From Micromonospora humi (GTDB lineage: Bacteria; Actinomycetota; Actinomycetes; Mycobacteriales; Micromonosporaceae), in contig NZ_FMDM01000010.1 of the NCBI RefSeq assembly GCF_900090105.1, positions 124,001 to 188,000 on the forward strand: 64,000 nucleotides of DNA, in the 5' to 3' direction. Under the pieces are notes generated by a model, which saw only the letters and a list, made by a program, of their open reading frames with translations, did not search any database and was not told the DNA's origin. Below, piece by piece: positions 51,804-58,987 of this stretch. The first letter of the stretch is position 1, and every line of letters starts with the position of its first letter. Position numbers and translations under genes: made by a program.

Positions 51804-53083
51804 GGCAGGACCCCCTTCGACTCCAGCGCGTCGGCGATGGCCTTGCGCAGCTCGTCCGCGGTCTTCTCGGGGTCGATGCCCGACGGCGGCGACAGGATCG
51901 CCGACATCACGGTGGAGATGCTCTGGTAGGCGGGGGTCAGCGGACGCACCGCCGGCTCCTTCAGCTCCTCCAGGATGGTCTCCTTCATCGGGTACGCCTT
52001 GGCCATCTCCGGCTCGTCGTAGACCGACTCGATGGTCGGCGGCACGCCGTCGTTGATCGCGGAGAACTTCTGGTGCTCCGCGTCACGCAGGCACCGGGCC
52101 ACCTCGAACGCCTCGGTCGAGTGCTTCGAGTACTTGCTCACCGCCAGGTTGACCCCGCCGATGGTGACCTTGCTCGGGGTGTTCGCGTCGATGCCGGGCA
52201 CCCGCGCCCACTTCACGTCCTTGGCCAGCTCCGGATTGGCCTCCTGCATCGCCGGATAGACGAACGGCCAGTTCACCTGGAACGCGCCGCCGCCGGACTG
52301 GAACTCCAACCGCACCGGGTCCTCGACCGCGTTGCTGAACGACGGCGAGGTCACCCCCGACGTGGCGAACGTCTTGAGCTGCTCCAGCGCGCGCACGGTG
52401 CCGGCGTCCATCACCGCCTTCTTGCCGTCGTCGCTGAGGATCTTGCCGCCGGCGCTCTCGGCCAGCGTGTTGTAGAGCACCACCAGGCCCTCGTACTGGG
52501 CGCCCATGGTGAGCACCCGGTAGGGCTTGTTCTGCTCCTTGAGCTGCTGGGCCGCCGAGATCATCTGGTCCCAGGTCTTCGGCGGCTCCGACACCAGGTC
52601 GCTGCGGTACCAGAGCAGCTGCACGTTGGTGTTCTTCGGCGCGGCGTAGAGCTTGTCCTCGTACCGGGCGGTGTCCAGCGGGCCGGCGAGCGTGCCCTGC
52701 TCCACCTCGGCCTTGTCCTGCCCGGTCCACTCCCGGATCCAGTCCGCGCTGGCGAACTCCTGCGTCCAGGTGACGTCCAGGCCGAGCACGTCCATGCCGC
52801 TGTCCTGCGCCGCCAGCCGCCGCACCATCTGCACCCGCTGCTCGTCGGCCTCCCGCGGCAGCACCCGGTAGGTGATCCGGTAGCGCCCCTGCGCCTGCGC
52901 GTTGCAGTCGTCGACCACCTTCTGCAGGTTCTGCTCGGGCGGGTAGTACAGGTTGATCGTCGGCGTGCCACCGTCGCCGCCGGACCCGCAGGCGGCCAGC
53001 GGGGCCACCAGCGCGAGCGCGGCGGCTGCCGCCACCGCGCGTCCGGCCGGCCGCCGTGCGGCCGTGTCGGGGACTGTCGTCAT
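51800..53083 (-). CDS. lpqY: Sugar-binding lipoprotein (LpqY-like)
   Basis: A 427-residue binding protein. The signal RAVAAAAALALVAPLAAC ends in a lipobox (Cys about 32). Mature segments PTINLYYPPEQNLQKVVDDC, DVLGLDVTWTQEFASADWI and GAQYEGLVVLYNTL resemble mycobacterial LpqY, which binds trehalose. ATG 53083 follows a GAGGGG/GAGGG ribosome site. First gene of an LpqY-SugA-SugB-SugC-like operon. Trehalose is the likeliest ligand by homology and gene order; maltose-type sugars are possible. Confidence 0.88.
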   Translation of the reverse strand: MTTVPDTAARRPAGRAVAAAAALALVAPLAACGSGGDGGTPTINLYYPPEQNLQKVVDDCNAQAQGRYRITYRVLPREADEQRVQMVRRLAAQDSGMDVLGLDVTWTQEFASADWIREWTGQDKAEVEQGTLAGPLDTARYEDKLYAAPKNTNVQLLWYRSDLVSEPPKTWDQMISAAQQLKEQNKPYRVLTMGAQYEGLVVLYNTLAESAGGKILSDDGKKAVMDAGTVRALEQLKTFATSGVTSPSFSNAVEDPVRLEFQSGGGAFQVNWPFVYPAMQEANPELAKDVKWARVPGIDANTPSKVTIGGVNLAVSKYSKHSTEAFEVARCLRDAEHQKFSAINDGVPPTIESVYDEPEMAKAYPMKETILEELKEPAVRPLTPAYQSISTVMSAILSPPSGIDPEKTADELRKAIADALESKGVLP

Positions 53084-53289
53084 CACCCTCCCCCTCTCTT
53101 CGGCGAGAGCCGGGGAGGTCACCCGTGCCCCGGCGCACGGCGAGACGGTCGAGGCACCGGCCCGTGCGCCCGACGCCCCGGGCGTTTCGTGCGGCTGAAC
53201 GTGCCCGACCTGCGACGAAGCGAAACATCACGGTCACGTGACGGTCACCCCGCGCTGCGCGCCCACGCCCCCGCGCCTAGGTTGGTGGG

Positions 53290-53868
53290 ATGGACGCCAC
53301 CTTCTTCTTCGACCCGGTCTGCCCCTGGACCTGGCGCACCTCCCGCTGGCTCGTCGCGGTCGCCCAGGCACGCGGGCTGAGCGTCGAGTGGCGGGCGTTC
53401 AGCCTGGCCATCCTCAACGACGGGCAGGTCCCGCCCGAGTTCGCCGAGGCGATGGCGGCCTCCGGCCGGGTGCTGCGCCTGGTGGAGGCGCTGCGCGCGC
53501 AGGGCCGGCACGACGACGCGGGCCGCCTCTACACCGAGGTGGGCGCGCGCAGCCACGACGCCGGCGACCCGCTCGGCGACAAGGTCGTCGCGGCGGCGGT
53601 GGACGCGGCCGGGCTGACCGACGCGGCGGCGGCGCTGGACGACGACCGCTGGGACGCCGCGGTGCACGAGTCGCACGCGCTGGCGTACGGCTCAGCCGGG
53701 CCGGACATCGGCTCGCCGGTGCTGATGGTGCCGGACGCCGCCCGGGGCATCCACGGCCCGATCATCACCGAGGTCCCGGGCACCGAGGACGCGCTGACGA
53801 TCTGGGACTCGATGCTGCCGCTGATCCGCCTGGACACGTTCCACGAACTCAAGCGCGCCCGCCGCTGA
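53290..53868 (+). CDS. DsbA-family thioredoxin-fold protein (mycothiol-type nitroreductase-like)
   Basis: A 192-residue protein. FFFDPVCPWTWRTSRWL near the N-terminus matches the mycobacterial Rv2466c group, in which the active site is CPWC. Here the second Cys is Thr (CPWT), leaving one redox Cys, as in mono-thiol members. GSPVLMVP contains the cis-Pro loop and GPIITEVPG the C-terminal strand. Probably a cytosolic oxidoreductase using mycothiol. ATG 53290 follows a 206-bp divergent promoter region shared with lpqY. Confidence 0.85.
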   Translation: MDATFFFDPVCPWTWRTSRWLVAVAQARGLSVEWRAFSLAILNDGQVPPEFAEAMAASGRVLRLVEALRAQGRHDDAGRLYTEVGARSHDAGDPLGDKVVAAAVDAAGLTDAAAALDDDRWDAAVHESHALAYGSAGPDIGSPVLMVPDAARGIHGPIITEVPGTEDALTIWDSMLPLIRLDTFHELKRARR

Positions 53869-54081
53869 CCGGACGCGGTGCCGTCTCACCAGGTGAACGG
53901 GAAGACTACCCAGCGTCAGCCGGCTCGGCTAGCGTTTCCCTAGCTCCGTGGCCCGCGCGTCGCCGCCGCTGTCGACCCGCCGCCGGCTGTCCCCCACAGC
54001 CCGCTCGATCGGTTGGTTCTCCCCGGAACCGCCGCCTGCGCGCGTACCGGTTGGGCAGGATTCCCCCGAGGAGGTGCCGTC

Positions 54082-54513
54082 GTGCAGGACACCCGCGCTC
54101 TCGCCCTGTCGTTCGAGGTGAGCGGCCTGCCCCCGGTCAAGACCGAGGCCCTGTCCATCTTCGCCGCCGGCCACCGCCAGGCGACGAGGGTCCGTGCCCT
54201 GCTCCAGGCCGCCTGCACGGCGGCCCAGCGCACCGGGTGGACCCCGCTCGCCGGGCCGGTGGAGGTGGACCTGACCCTGCGTTGCCCGCCCGGGCACCGC
54301 ACCTCCGACGCCAGCACCCTGCTGGGCGGCGTATGTGCGGTGCTGCAGGACAAGAAGCGGGTGTCCACCATCGGCCTCGCCCACCTCGGGGTGCTGGTCG
54401 ACGTCGCGCTCTGGACCGACGACCGGCAGATCCGCCGGCTGTCGTACGCCGAGGAGCCGGCGGAGGAATTCTCGTACCTGGTCCGGGTCGCGGCCGTACC
54501 GACGATGGTTTGA
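54082..54513 (+). CDS. Small protein, possible RusA-like fold
   Basis: A 143-residue protein. GPVEVDLTLRCPPGHRTSDASTLLGGVCAVLQDK followed by LWTDDRQIRRLSY has the layout of RusA-type Holliday junction resolvases, in which DxDN and DDxQI carry catalytic Asp residues. Here the first motif is SDAS, so one Asp is missing, and the second is intact. Catalysis is doubtful. GTG 54082 has a perfect GAGGAGG seven bases upstream. It is 47 bp ahead of another small gene, probably in the same transcript. I do not recognise a specific function. Confidence 0.75.
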   Translation: MQDTRALALSFEVSGLPPVKTEALSIFAAGHRQATRVRALLQAACTAAQRTGWTPLAGPVEVDLTLRCPPGHRTSDASTLLGGVCAVLQDKKRVSTIGLAHLGVLVDVALWTDDRQIRRLSYAEEPAEEFSYLVRVAAVPTMV

Positions 54514-54560
54514 CCGACGTCCGCGGTGGGGTACCGCGGACGCCGACGAAGGGAGCCCCG

Positions 54561-54836
54561 ATGTCGGAGCCACATGTCACGCTCGACCCGAGCGGGCTCG
54601 ACCCTGTGCAGCAGAAGCTGCGCGGCCCGCTCGAGGATCAGCTGACCTCGGCCCTGCAGGCGGCCACCGACCGGGTTCGCGCCAGTTACGCGGGCGAACC
54701 GGTCGAGGCCGTCTGCCGTCGGCTGCTCGACGAGACCCGCTCCGGCCTGCATCCGGACATCGCCGCCGGCTTCCAGCCCGACATGGACGAGTTCTGCCGG
54801 GTCGCGGTGGCGATCGTCCGAGGCGAGATCAACTGA
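54561..54836 (+). CDS. Hypothetical protein (91 aa)
   Basis: A 91-residue, mainly helical protein with no membrane segment (LDPVQQKLRGPLEDQLTSAL near the N-terminus, DMDEFCRVAVAIVRGEI at the end). ATG 54561 has GGGAG upstream. It follows the RusA-like gene and converges on the lipoprotein. I do not recognise the family. Confidence 0.75.
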   Translation: MSEPHVTLDPSGLDPVQQKLRGPLEDQLTSALQAATDRVRASYAGEPVEAVCRRLLDETRSGLHPDIAAGFQPDMDEFCRVAVAIVRGEIN

Positions 54837-54858
54837 GCGTTCCCGGGCCGGCCGGAGG

Positions 54859-55548
54859 TCAGCCCCGCCGGACGTCGACGGAGACGACGTGGGTGCCGTC
54901 CGCGCGGGTGGCCTCGCCCAGCCGCACCGGCACCCGCCCGCCGTCCGGCGGCTGGAGACCCAGCCCGAAGCTCAGGTGCCCCTCGAAGTCGCCGGCCGCG
55001 GCCCAGCCCAGCAGCGTCGGGAAGCCGATCGCCGCCGGCGGCATGTCGGCCGTGCCACCACCGCGCGCGTCGTGCGCCTGCGCCGGGGAGAACCGCACCG
55101 ACAGGTAGGTCGTGCCGGGCAGTTCGACGGGCGCACCGCGCCCCTCGGTGACGACCTGCGGCACGTAGCCGACCCGGTAGGACGGGGTGGGTCCCCGGAA
55201 GGCGAAGCTGATCCGGCTGAAACCCTCCTCCGGATGGTCCCCGACCTGCACCGCCACCAGGACGGGCAGGGGTTCCCCGGGGGTCGGGGCGACCGGCACC
55301 CGCACCGGGTGCGTCACCCGGGCGGGCGCGCCGGGCACCGCCCAGCCCCAGGTCCGCCGCCAGGATCCGGCGGTCGTCGCGTCGGCGGGCGCGGGCGGGG
55401 TGGCGGCGGGCGCCGGCGGGGCGGCCGTCGTGGCCGGCGTGGTGGTCGGCGGGGGCGCCGGGGCCGCGCCGTCGCGGCCGGTCGCCGTGCAGGCCGCCGC
55501 GAGCAACACGACCAGACCGGCGAGCAACGGTACGCGCCGAAGAGTCAT
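54859..55548 (-). CDS. Secreted lipoprotein, AMIN-like domain
   Basis: A 229-residue lipoprotein. The signal MTLRRVPLLAGLVVLLAAAC ends in a lipobox with Cys20. A Pro/Thr/Ala linker (about 25-60) follows, then a beta-rich domain with RVTHPVRVPVAPTP and ISFAFRGPTPSYRVGYVPQV. The pattern resembles AMIN-like extracellular domains of actinobacteria. Role is unknown, perhaps envelope anchoring. It converges on the 91-residue gene. Confidence 0.82.
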   Translation of the reverse strand: MTLRRVPLLAGLVVLLAAACTATGRDGAAPAPPPTTTPATTAAPPAPAATPPAPADATTAGSWRRTWGWAVPGAPARVTHPVRVPVAPTPGEPLPVLVAVQVGDHPEEGFSRISFAFRGPTPSYRVGYVPQVVTEGRGAPVELPGTTYLSVRFSPAQAHDARGGGTADMPPAAIGFPTLLGWAAAGDFEGHLSFGLGLQPPDGGRVPVRLGEATRADGTHVVSVDVRRG

Positions 55549-55890
55549 GGCTCAGTGTCGCTCCGTGACGCCCCGGCGCGCCAGAGGCATCCCACCCGGC
55601 GTCCGGGCCGGACGGGTCAGGACCGGGTCCGCAACTCCCCGGCCCTGACCCCGGCCGTCCGGCATGGTGTCGGTCTACGCCGTCGGAACCCGGCGGGCGT
55701 GGCACGACGCCCACGCCGGGCTCCACACGGCGAGCCGGTTCGCCCGCACTCAGCTCCACGGTGCTCTTACCACCGGACTCCGGTGCGCTCCCACCTCACC
55801 CCGACGAGGCGTGAACGCCGGCTCAGGTTAGGCAGGTTCGCCCAGGTCGGACAAGCGGCGGACGGGGCCGACGGGCTGTGATTGATGTCA

Positions 55891-55907
55891 ATGCCGAAAA
55901 GCGGCAT
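55891..55907 (-). terminator. Weak hairpin after the DUF4184 gene
   Basis: A 6-bp stem (ATGCCG with CGGCAT) with a 5-base loop lies 16 bases past the DUF4184 stop. The rest of the 374-bp gap 55549-55922 shows no supported feature. Confidence 0.45.
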
Positions 55908-55922
55908 GTCGACGTAACAGGG

Positions 55923-56708
55923 TCAGCCGATCGGGCGCTGTTCGTCTTCGAGACGCTGGTGGCGACCGGCCTGCCGGGGTGGCGCGGAGCGGGCCGCCGC
56001 GGCGCCGGCCACCAGCGCCAGCGCGCCGAGGTGCAGCACGCGCACGCCGGCCGGCGCGGCGGCGGTGGCCGCCGGCAAGCCGGGCAGCAGCAGCGCCCCC
56101 AGTGCGGTGACCGCGAGGGTGACCCGCCAGAACACCAGCGGGTTCGCCGGCACGGCCGGCGGGATCACGCCGTCGAAGATCTCGCCGCGGCGGGCCGCGT
56201 ACACCGCCACGACGACCACCAGCAGGCCACCGCCGAGGCTGGCGATCACGTCCGCGAACTGCCACCAGTACAGCCCGGTCCGGGCGTGGAAGTCGGCGAT
56301 GCCGAGCAGCCGCGGCAGGCGCTCGGTGTGGGTGATCCGGTCCCAGGCGACGTGGCTGAACGCGCCGATCAACGCCGAGCAGACGGTGACCTGCCAGGGA
56401 TGGCGGACGCCGGCCAGCGCGGCGTACTGCGGCCAGCCGAACAGGCGCGGTGCGGGCAGGTGCGCGGCGATGCCGGCGACCGCCCGGCGGACGATCCAGG
56501 CGTACGCGAGGGCGACCGGCAGGCTCCACCAGAGCAGTCCGCCGAGCGTGTGCGTGCGCATCCCGAGGTCGAAGCGGGTGCCGGCGACAAGGTAGCCGAC
56601 GTCCGGCGCGACCGCGCCGGTGGCCAGCGCCACCCCGTCGAACCAGTGCGGGCGCCACCATTTCAGCGGCAGCACCGGCGCCAGGTGCGAAGGGAACGTC
56701 AGTGGCAC
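55923..56708 (-). CDS. DUF4184 family membrane protein
   Basis: A 261-residue protein. The N-terminus PLTFPSHLAPVLPLKWWRP and ALATGAVAPDVGYLVAG, with HTLGGLLWWSLP and IGAFSHVAWDRITH, form the DUF4184 pattern. Several His/Asp pairs on a membrane frame recall the metal-dependent hydrolase-like YdjM group. Four to five membrane segments. ATG 56708 lies 22 bp after the HAD gene stop, so they are probably co-transcribed. Function is unknown. Confidence 0.87.
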   Translation of the reverse strand: MPLTFPSHLAPVLPLKWWRPHWFDGVALATGAVAPDVGYLVAGTRFDLGMRTHTLGGLLWWSLPVALAYAWIVRRAVAGIAAHLPAPRLFGWPQYAALAGVRHPWQVTVCSALIGAFSHVAWDRITHTERLPRLLGIADFHARTGLYWWQFADVIASLGGGLLVVVVAVYAARRGEIFDGVIPPAVPANPLVFWRVTLAVTALGALLLPGLPAATAAAPAGVRVLHLGALALVAGAAAARSAPPRQAGRHQRLEDEQRPIG

Positions 56709-56730
56709 GTCCCGGACGTTACCGGCCCGC

Positions 56731-57429
56731 TCAGAAGTGGCGGACCAGGTCGGGAAACGCGGCCAGCCGGATCACCCCCGGGTCGGACGGATCCAGCTCC
56801 TCGTGCTCCAGCACCCAGGTGTTCTCGTTCGGGATGAACACCGCGTTCATGCCCGCGGCCCGGGCGGGCAGGATGTCGGAGCGCGGCGAGTTGCCGATCA
56901 TCCACGCCCGTGCCGGGTCGAAGGCGTGCTCGCGGGCCAGCCGGCGGTAGGTGTCGGCGTCCTTCTCCGGCACGATGTGCGCCGCCCGGAAGTGGTGCAG
57001 CAGCCCGCACGCGTCGAGCTTGCGCTGCTGCTCCTCGCGCTCACCCTTGGTGAGCAGCAGCAACTCGTGGCGGGTGGCGAGGTCGTCCAGCGTCTCCGCC
57101 ACTCCCGGCATCAGCTCGACCTGGTGTCCGACCAGCGCGACCGCGAGCTGCTCGATCTCGGCGCGTTCGGCCTCGGTGGCGGGACGCTCACGCAGCTTCT
57201 CCAGGCAGTCGGCGAGGCTGCGCAGGAAGATCTTGCTGCCGTATCCGTGGGCCAGCGCGTTGGCCCGCTCCACGTCGTCGAGCACGGCCCGCAGCTGCGC
57301 CCGGTCCAGGGTGGGATGGTCGAGCCAGGTGAGGAAGTCCTCGATCACCCGCTCGAAGAGGACGTTGTTCTCCCAGAGCGTGTCGTCGGCATCGAAGACC
57401 AGCACGGCGGCCTCCCGGCGCTGTCCCAT
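56731..57429 (-). CDS. HAD-superfamily hydrolase
   Basis: A 232-residue phosphatase-type protein. Motif I is VFDADDTLWENN (nucleophile Asp then Asp), motif II is LLLTKGE, and motif III/IV is WMIGNSPRSDILPARAAGMNAVFIP. The helical cap lies between. The nucleophile motif DADDTLWE fits a small-molecule phosphatase; the substrate is unknown. ATG 57429 has GAGGGG upstream, which is preferred over an upstream frame that runs through a palindromic repeat. Confidence 0.9.
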   Translation of the reverse strand: MGQRREAAVLVFDADDTLWENNVLFERVIEDFLTWLDHPTLDRAQLRAVLDDVERANALAHGYGSKIFLRSLADCLEKLRERPATEAERAEIEQLAVALVGHQVELMPGVAETLDDLATRHELLLLTKGEREEQQRKLDACGLLHHFRAAHIVPEKDADTYRRLAREHAFDPARAWMIGNSPRSDILPARAAGMNAVFIPNENTWVLEHEELDPSDPGVIRLAAFPDLVRHF

Positions 57430-57458
57430 CGCACCCCTCCCCCTCGCGGCCCCTGCCC

Positions 57459-57541
57459 GAAGGAGGGGCCCCTTCTTAACGCCCGCGGTAGAGGCGGGGC
57501 CCCTTTTTAACACGAGGCGTTAACAGGGGGCCCCTCCTTTC
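57459..57541. repeat. Cluster of three GGGGCCCC/TTAAC palindromic repeats
   Basis: Three copies of a unit like GAGGGGCCCCTTCTTAACG: 57459-57483 direct, 57491-57513 direct and shorter, 57516-57541 inverted. Copies 1 and 3 are near-identical in opposite orientation, giving a long imperfect hairpin between the divergent HAD and propeller genes. The style is that of REP/BIME elements, and I recall similar sequence in Micromonospora intergenic DNA. Confidence 0.85.
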
Positions 57542-57625
57542 ATGCCGGGTGGGTCGGCCGGTCGGTGGCTGGGGTGAGGCGGCTACCCGACTGCGGAAAT
57601 CCTGGTCGGGCGGGATGCTTCAGCG

Positions 57626-58942
57626 ATGACGACCTCATCCGTTCCGGCCCGGGTCGGGCGCCGCGCGGTCCTCGCCGGGGCGGCCGCGCTCGCCGTCGCC
57701 GGTGGCGCGTTCCCGGCGTCCCCGGCCCACGCCGTCAACGCCACCCACTCCACCGTGGTCGGCGCGAAGCCGGCGGCCTGGACGCCGCACGCGCTCGACG
57801 GCACCGTGTACCGGATCCTCCAGGTCGGCAACCGGGTCTACCTCGCCGGCTCGTTCACCAAGGTCCGCAACGCGAACACCAGCGCACAGCTCGCGATGCC
57901 CCGGCTGGTGGCGTTCGACGCCACCACCGGCCGGATCGACACGACGTTCAAGCCGGTGGTCAACGGGACGGTGAAGGCGCTCGCCGCCTCGGCGGACGGC
58001 CGTTCGATCTATCTCGGCGGCGCGTTCACCACGGTCGGCGGGGTGGCCGCGCCCCGGGTGGCCCGGGTCGACGCGGTCACCGGCGCCCGGGTCGCCGGGT
58101 TCGCCCCGGCGGCGCTGAACAACCAGGTCAACGACATGCGGCTGGTCGGCACCCGGTTGCTCGTGGGCGGCGCGTTCCAGACCGTGGGCGGGGTGACCCG
58201 GCGGGCCCTGGCCGCGTTGAACGCGACCACCGGCGCCGCCGACGCGTCGGTGAACCTGCGGCTGGAGGGTCCCCGGGTCACCTCCTCCGGGGTGACCGCC
58301 CCGGTCAAGATCGAGGCGCTGGACGTCTCCGCCGACGGCCGGCGGCTGGTCTTCGCGGGCAACTTCAGCTCCGTCGCGGGGCAGGTCCGGCACCAGCTCG
58401 CGGTGGCGAACCTGACCACGTCGGGCGCCACGCTGTCCGGCTGGTCGACGACCCGCTACCAACCGCAGTGCTCCAGGTCGATACCCACCTACCTGCGCGG
58501 GGTGGACATCTCCGCGGACGGCGCCTGGTTCGTGGCGGTCACGACCGGCGGGGCGTTCCCGGGCACGCTGTGCGACACCGCGACCCGCTTCGAGTTCGGC
58601 ACGGAGACCACCGGCAAGCAGCCGACCTGGGCCAACCACACCGGCGGCGACACCCTGCTGTCGGTGGCCGTCACCGGCGCGGCGGTCTACGTCGGCGGTC
58701 ACCAGCGCTGGCTGGACAACCCGTCGGGGCGCAACTCCGCCGGCCCCGGCGCGGTGTCCCGGCCCGGCATCGGGGCGATCAACCCCACCACCGGCCGGGC
58801 GCTGGCGTGGAACCCCACCAAGGACCGCGGGGTCGGCACCGCCGAGCTGTACGCCACCGACCGCGGCCTGTGGCTCGGCAGCGACACCGTGACGGTGGCC
58901 GGCGAGTACCACGCGCGGGTGGCGTTCCTGCCGCTGCCCTGA
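57626..58942 (+). CDS. Secreted beta-propeller protein (delta-60-type repeats)
   Basis: A 438-residue exported protein. The signal has GRRAVLAGAAALAVAGGAFP with a twin-arginine character and likely cleavage after AHA near residue 36. The mature protein holds repeated blades such as VYLAGSFTKVRN, IYLGGAFTTVGGVAAPR, LLVGGAFQTVGGVTRR, LVFAGNFSSVAGQ and VYVGGHQRW. No catalytic motif is seen. Such propellers usually bind ligands or proteins outside the cell. ATG 57626 follows the palindromic repeats. Ligand is unknown. Confidence 0.85.
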   Translation: MTTSSVPARVGRRAVLAGAAALAVAGGAFPASPAHAVNATHSTVVGAKPAAWTPHALDGTVYRILQVGNRVYLAGSFTKVRNANTSAQLAMPRLVAFDATTGRIDTTFKPVVNGTVKALAASADGRSIYLGGAFTTVGGVAAPRVARVDAVTGARVAGFAPAALNNQVNDMRLVGTRLLVGGAFQTVGGVTRRALAALNATTGAADASVNLRLEGPRVTSSGVTAPVKIEALDVSADGRRLVFAGNFSSVAGQVRHQLAVANLTTSGATLSGWSTTRYQPQCSRSIPTYLRGVDISADGAWFVAVTTGGAFPGTLCDTATRFEFGTETTGKQPTWANHTGGDTLLSVAVTGAAVYVGGHQRWLDNPSGRNSAGPGAVSRPGIGAINPTTGRALAWNPTKDRGVGTAELYATDRGLWLGSDTVTVAGEYHARVAFLPLP

Positions 58943-58987
58943 GCGGCGGCGCAACGGCGGCGCGGCGCGGGGCGGGAAGCGCGGCGC

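Noticed and set aside
53224..53245. TCACGTGA palindrome between lpqY and the DsbA-like gene as an operator
   Set aside because: The 8-bp palindrome is short and not repeated; I could not tie it to any regulator.
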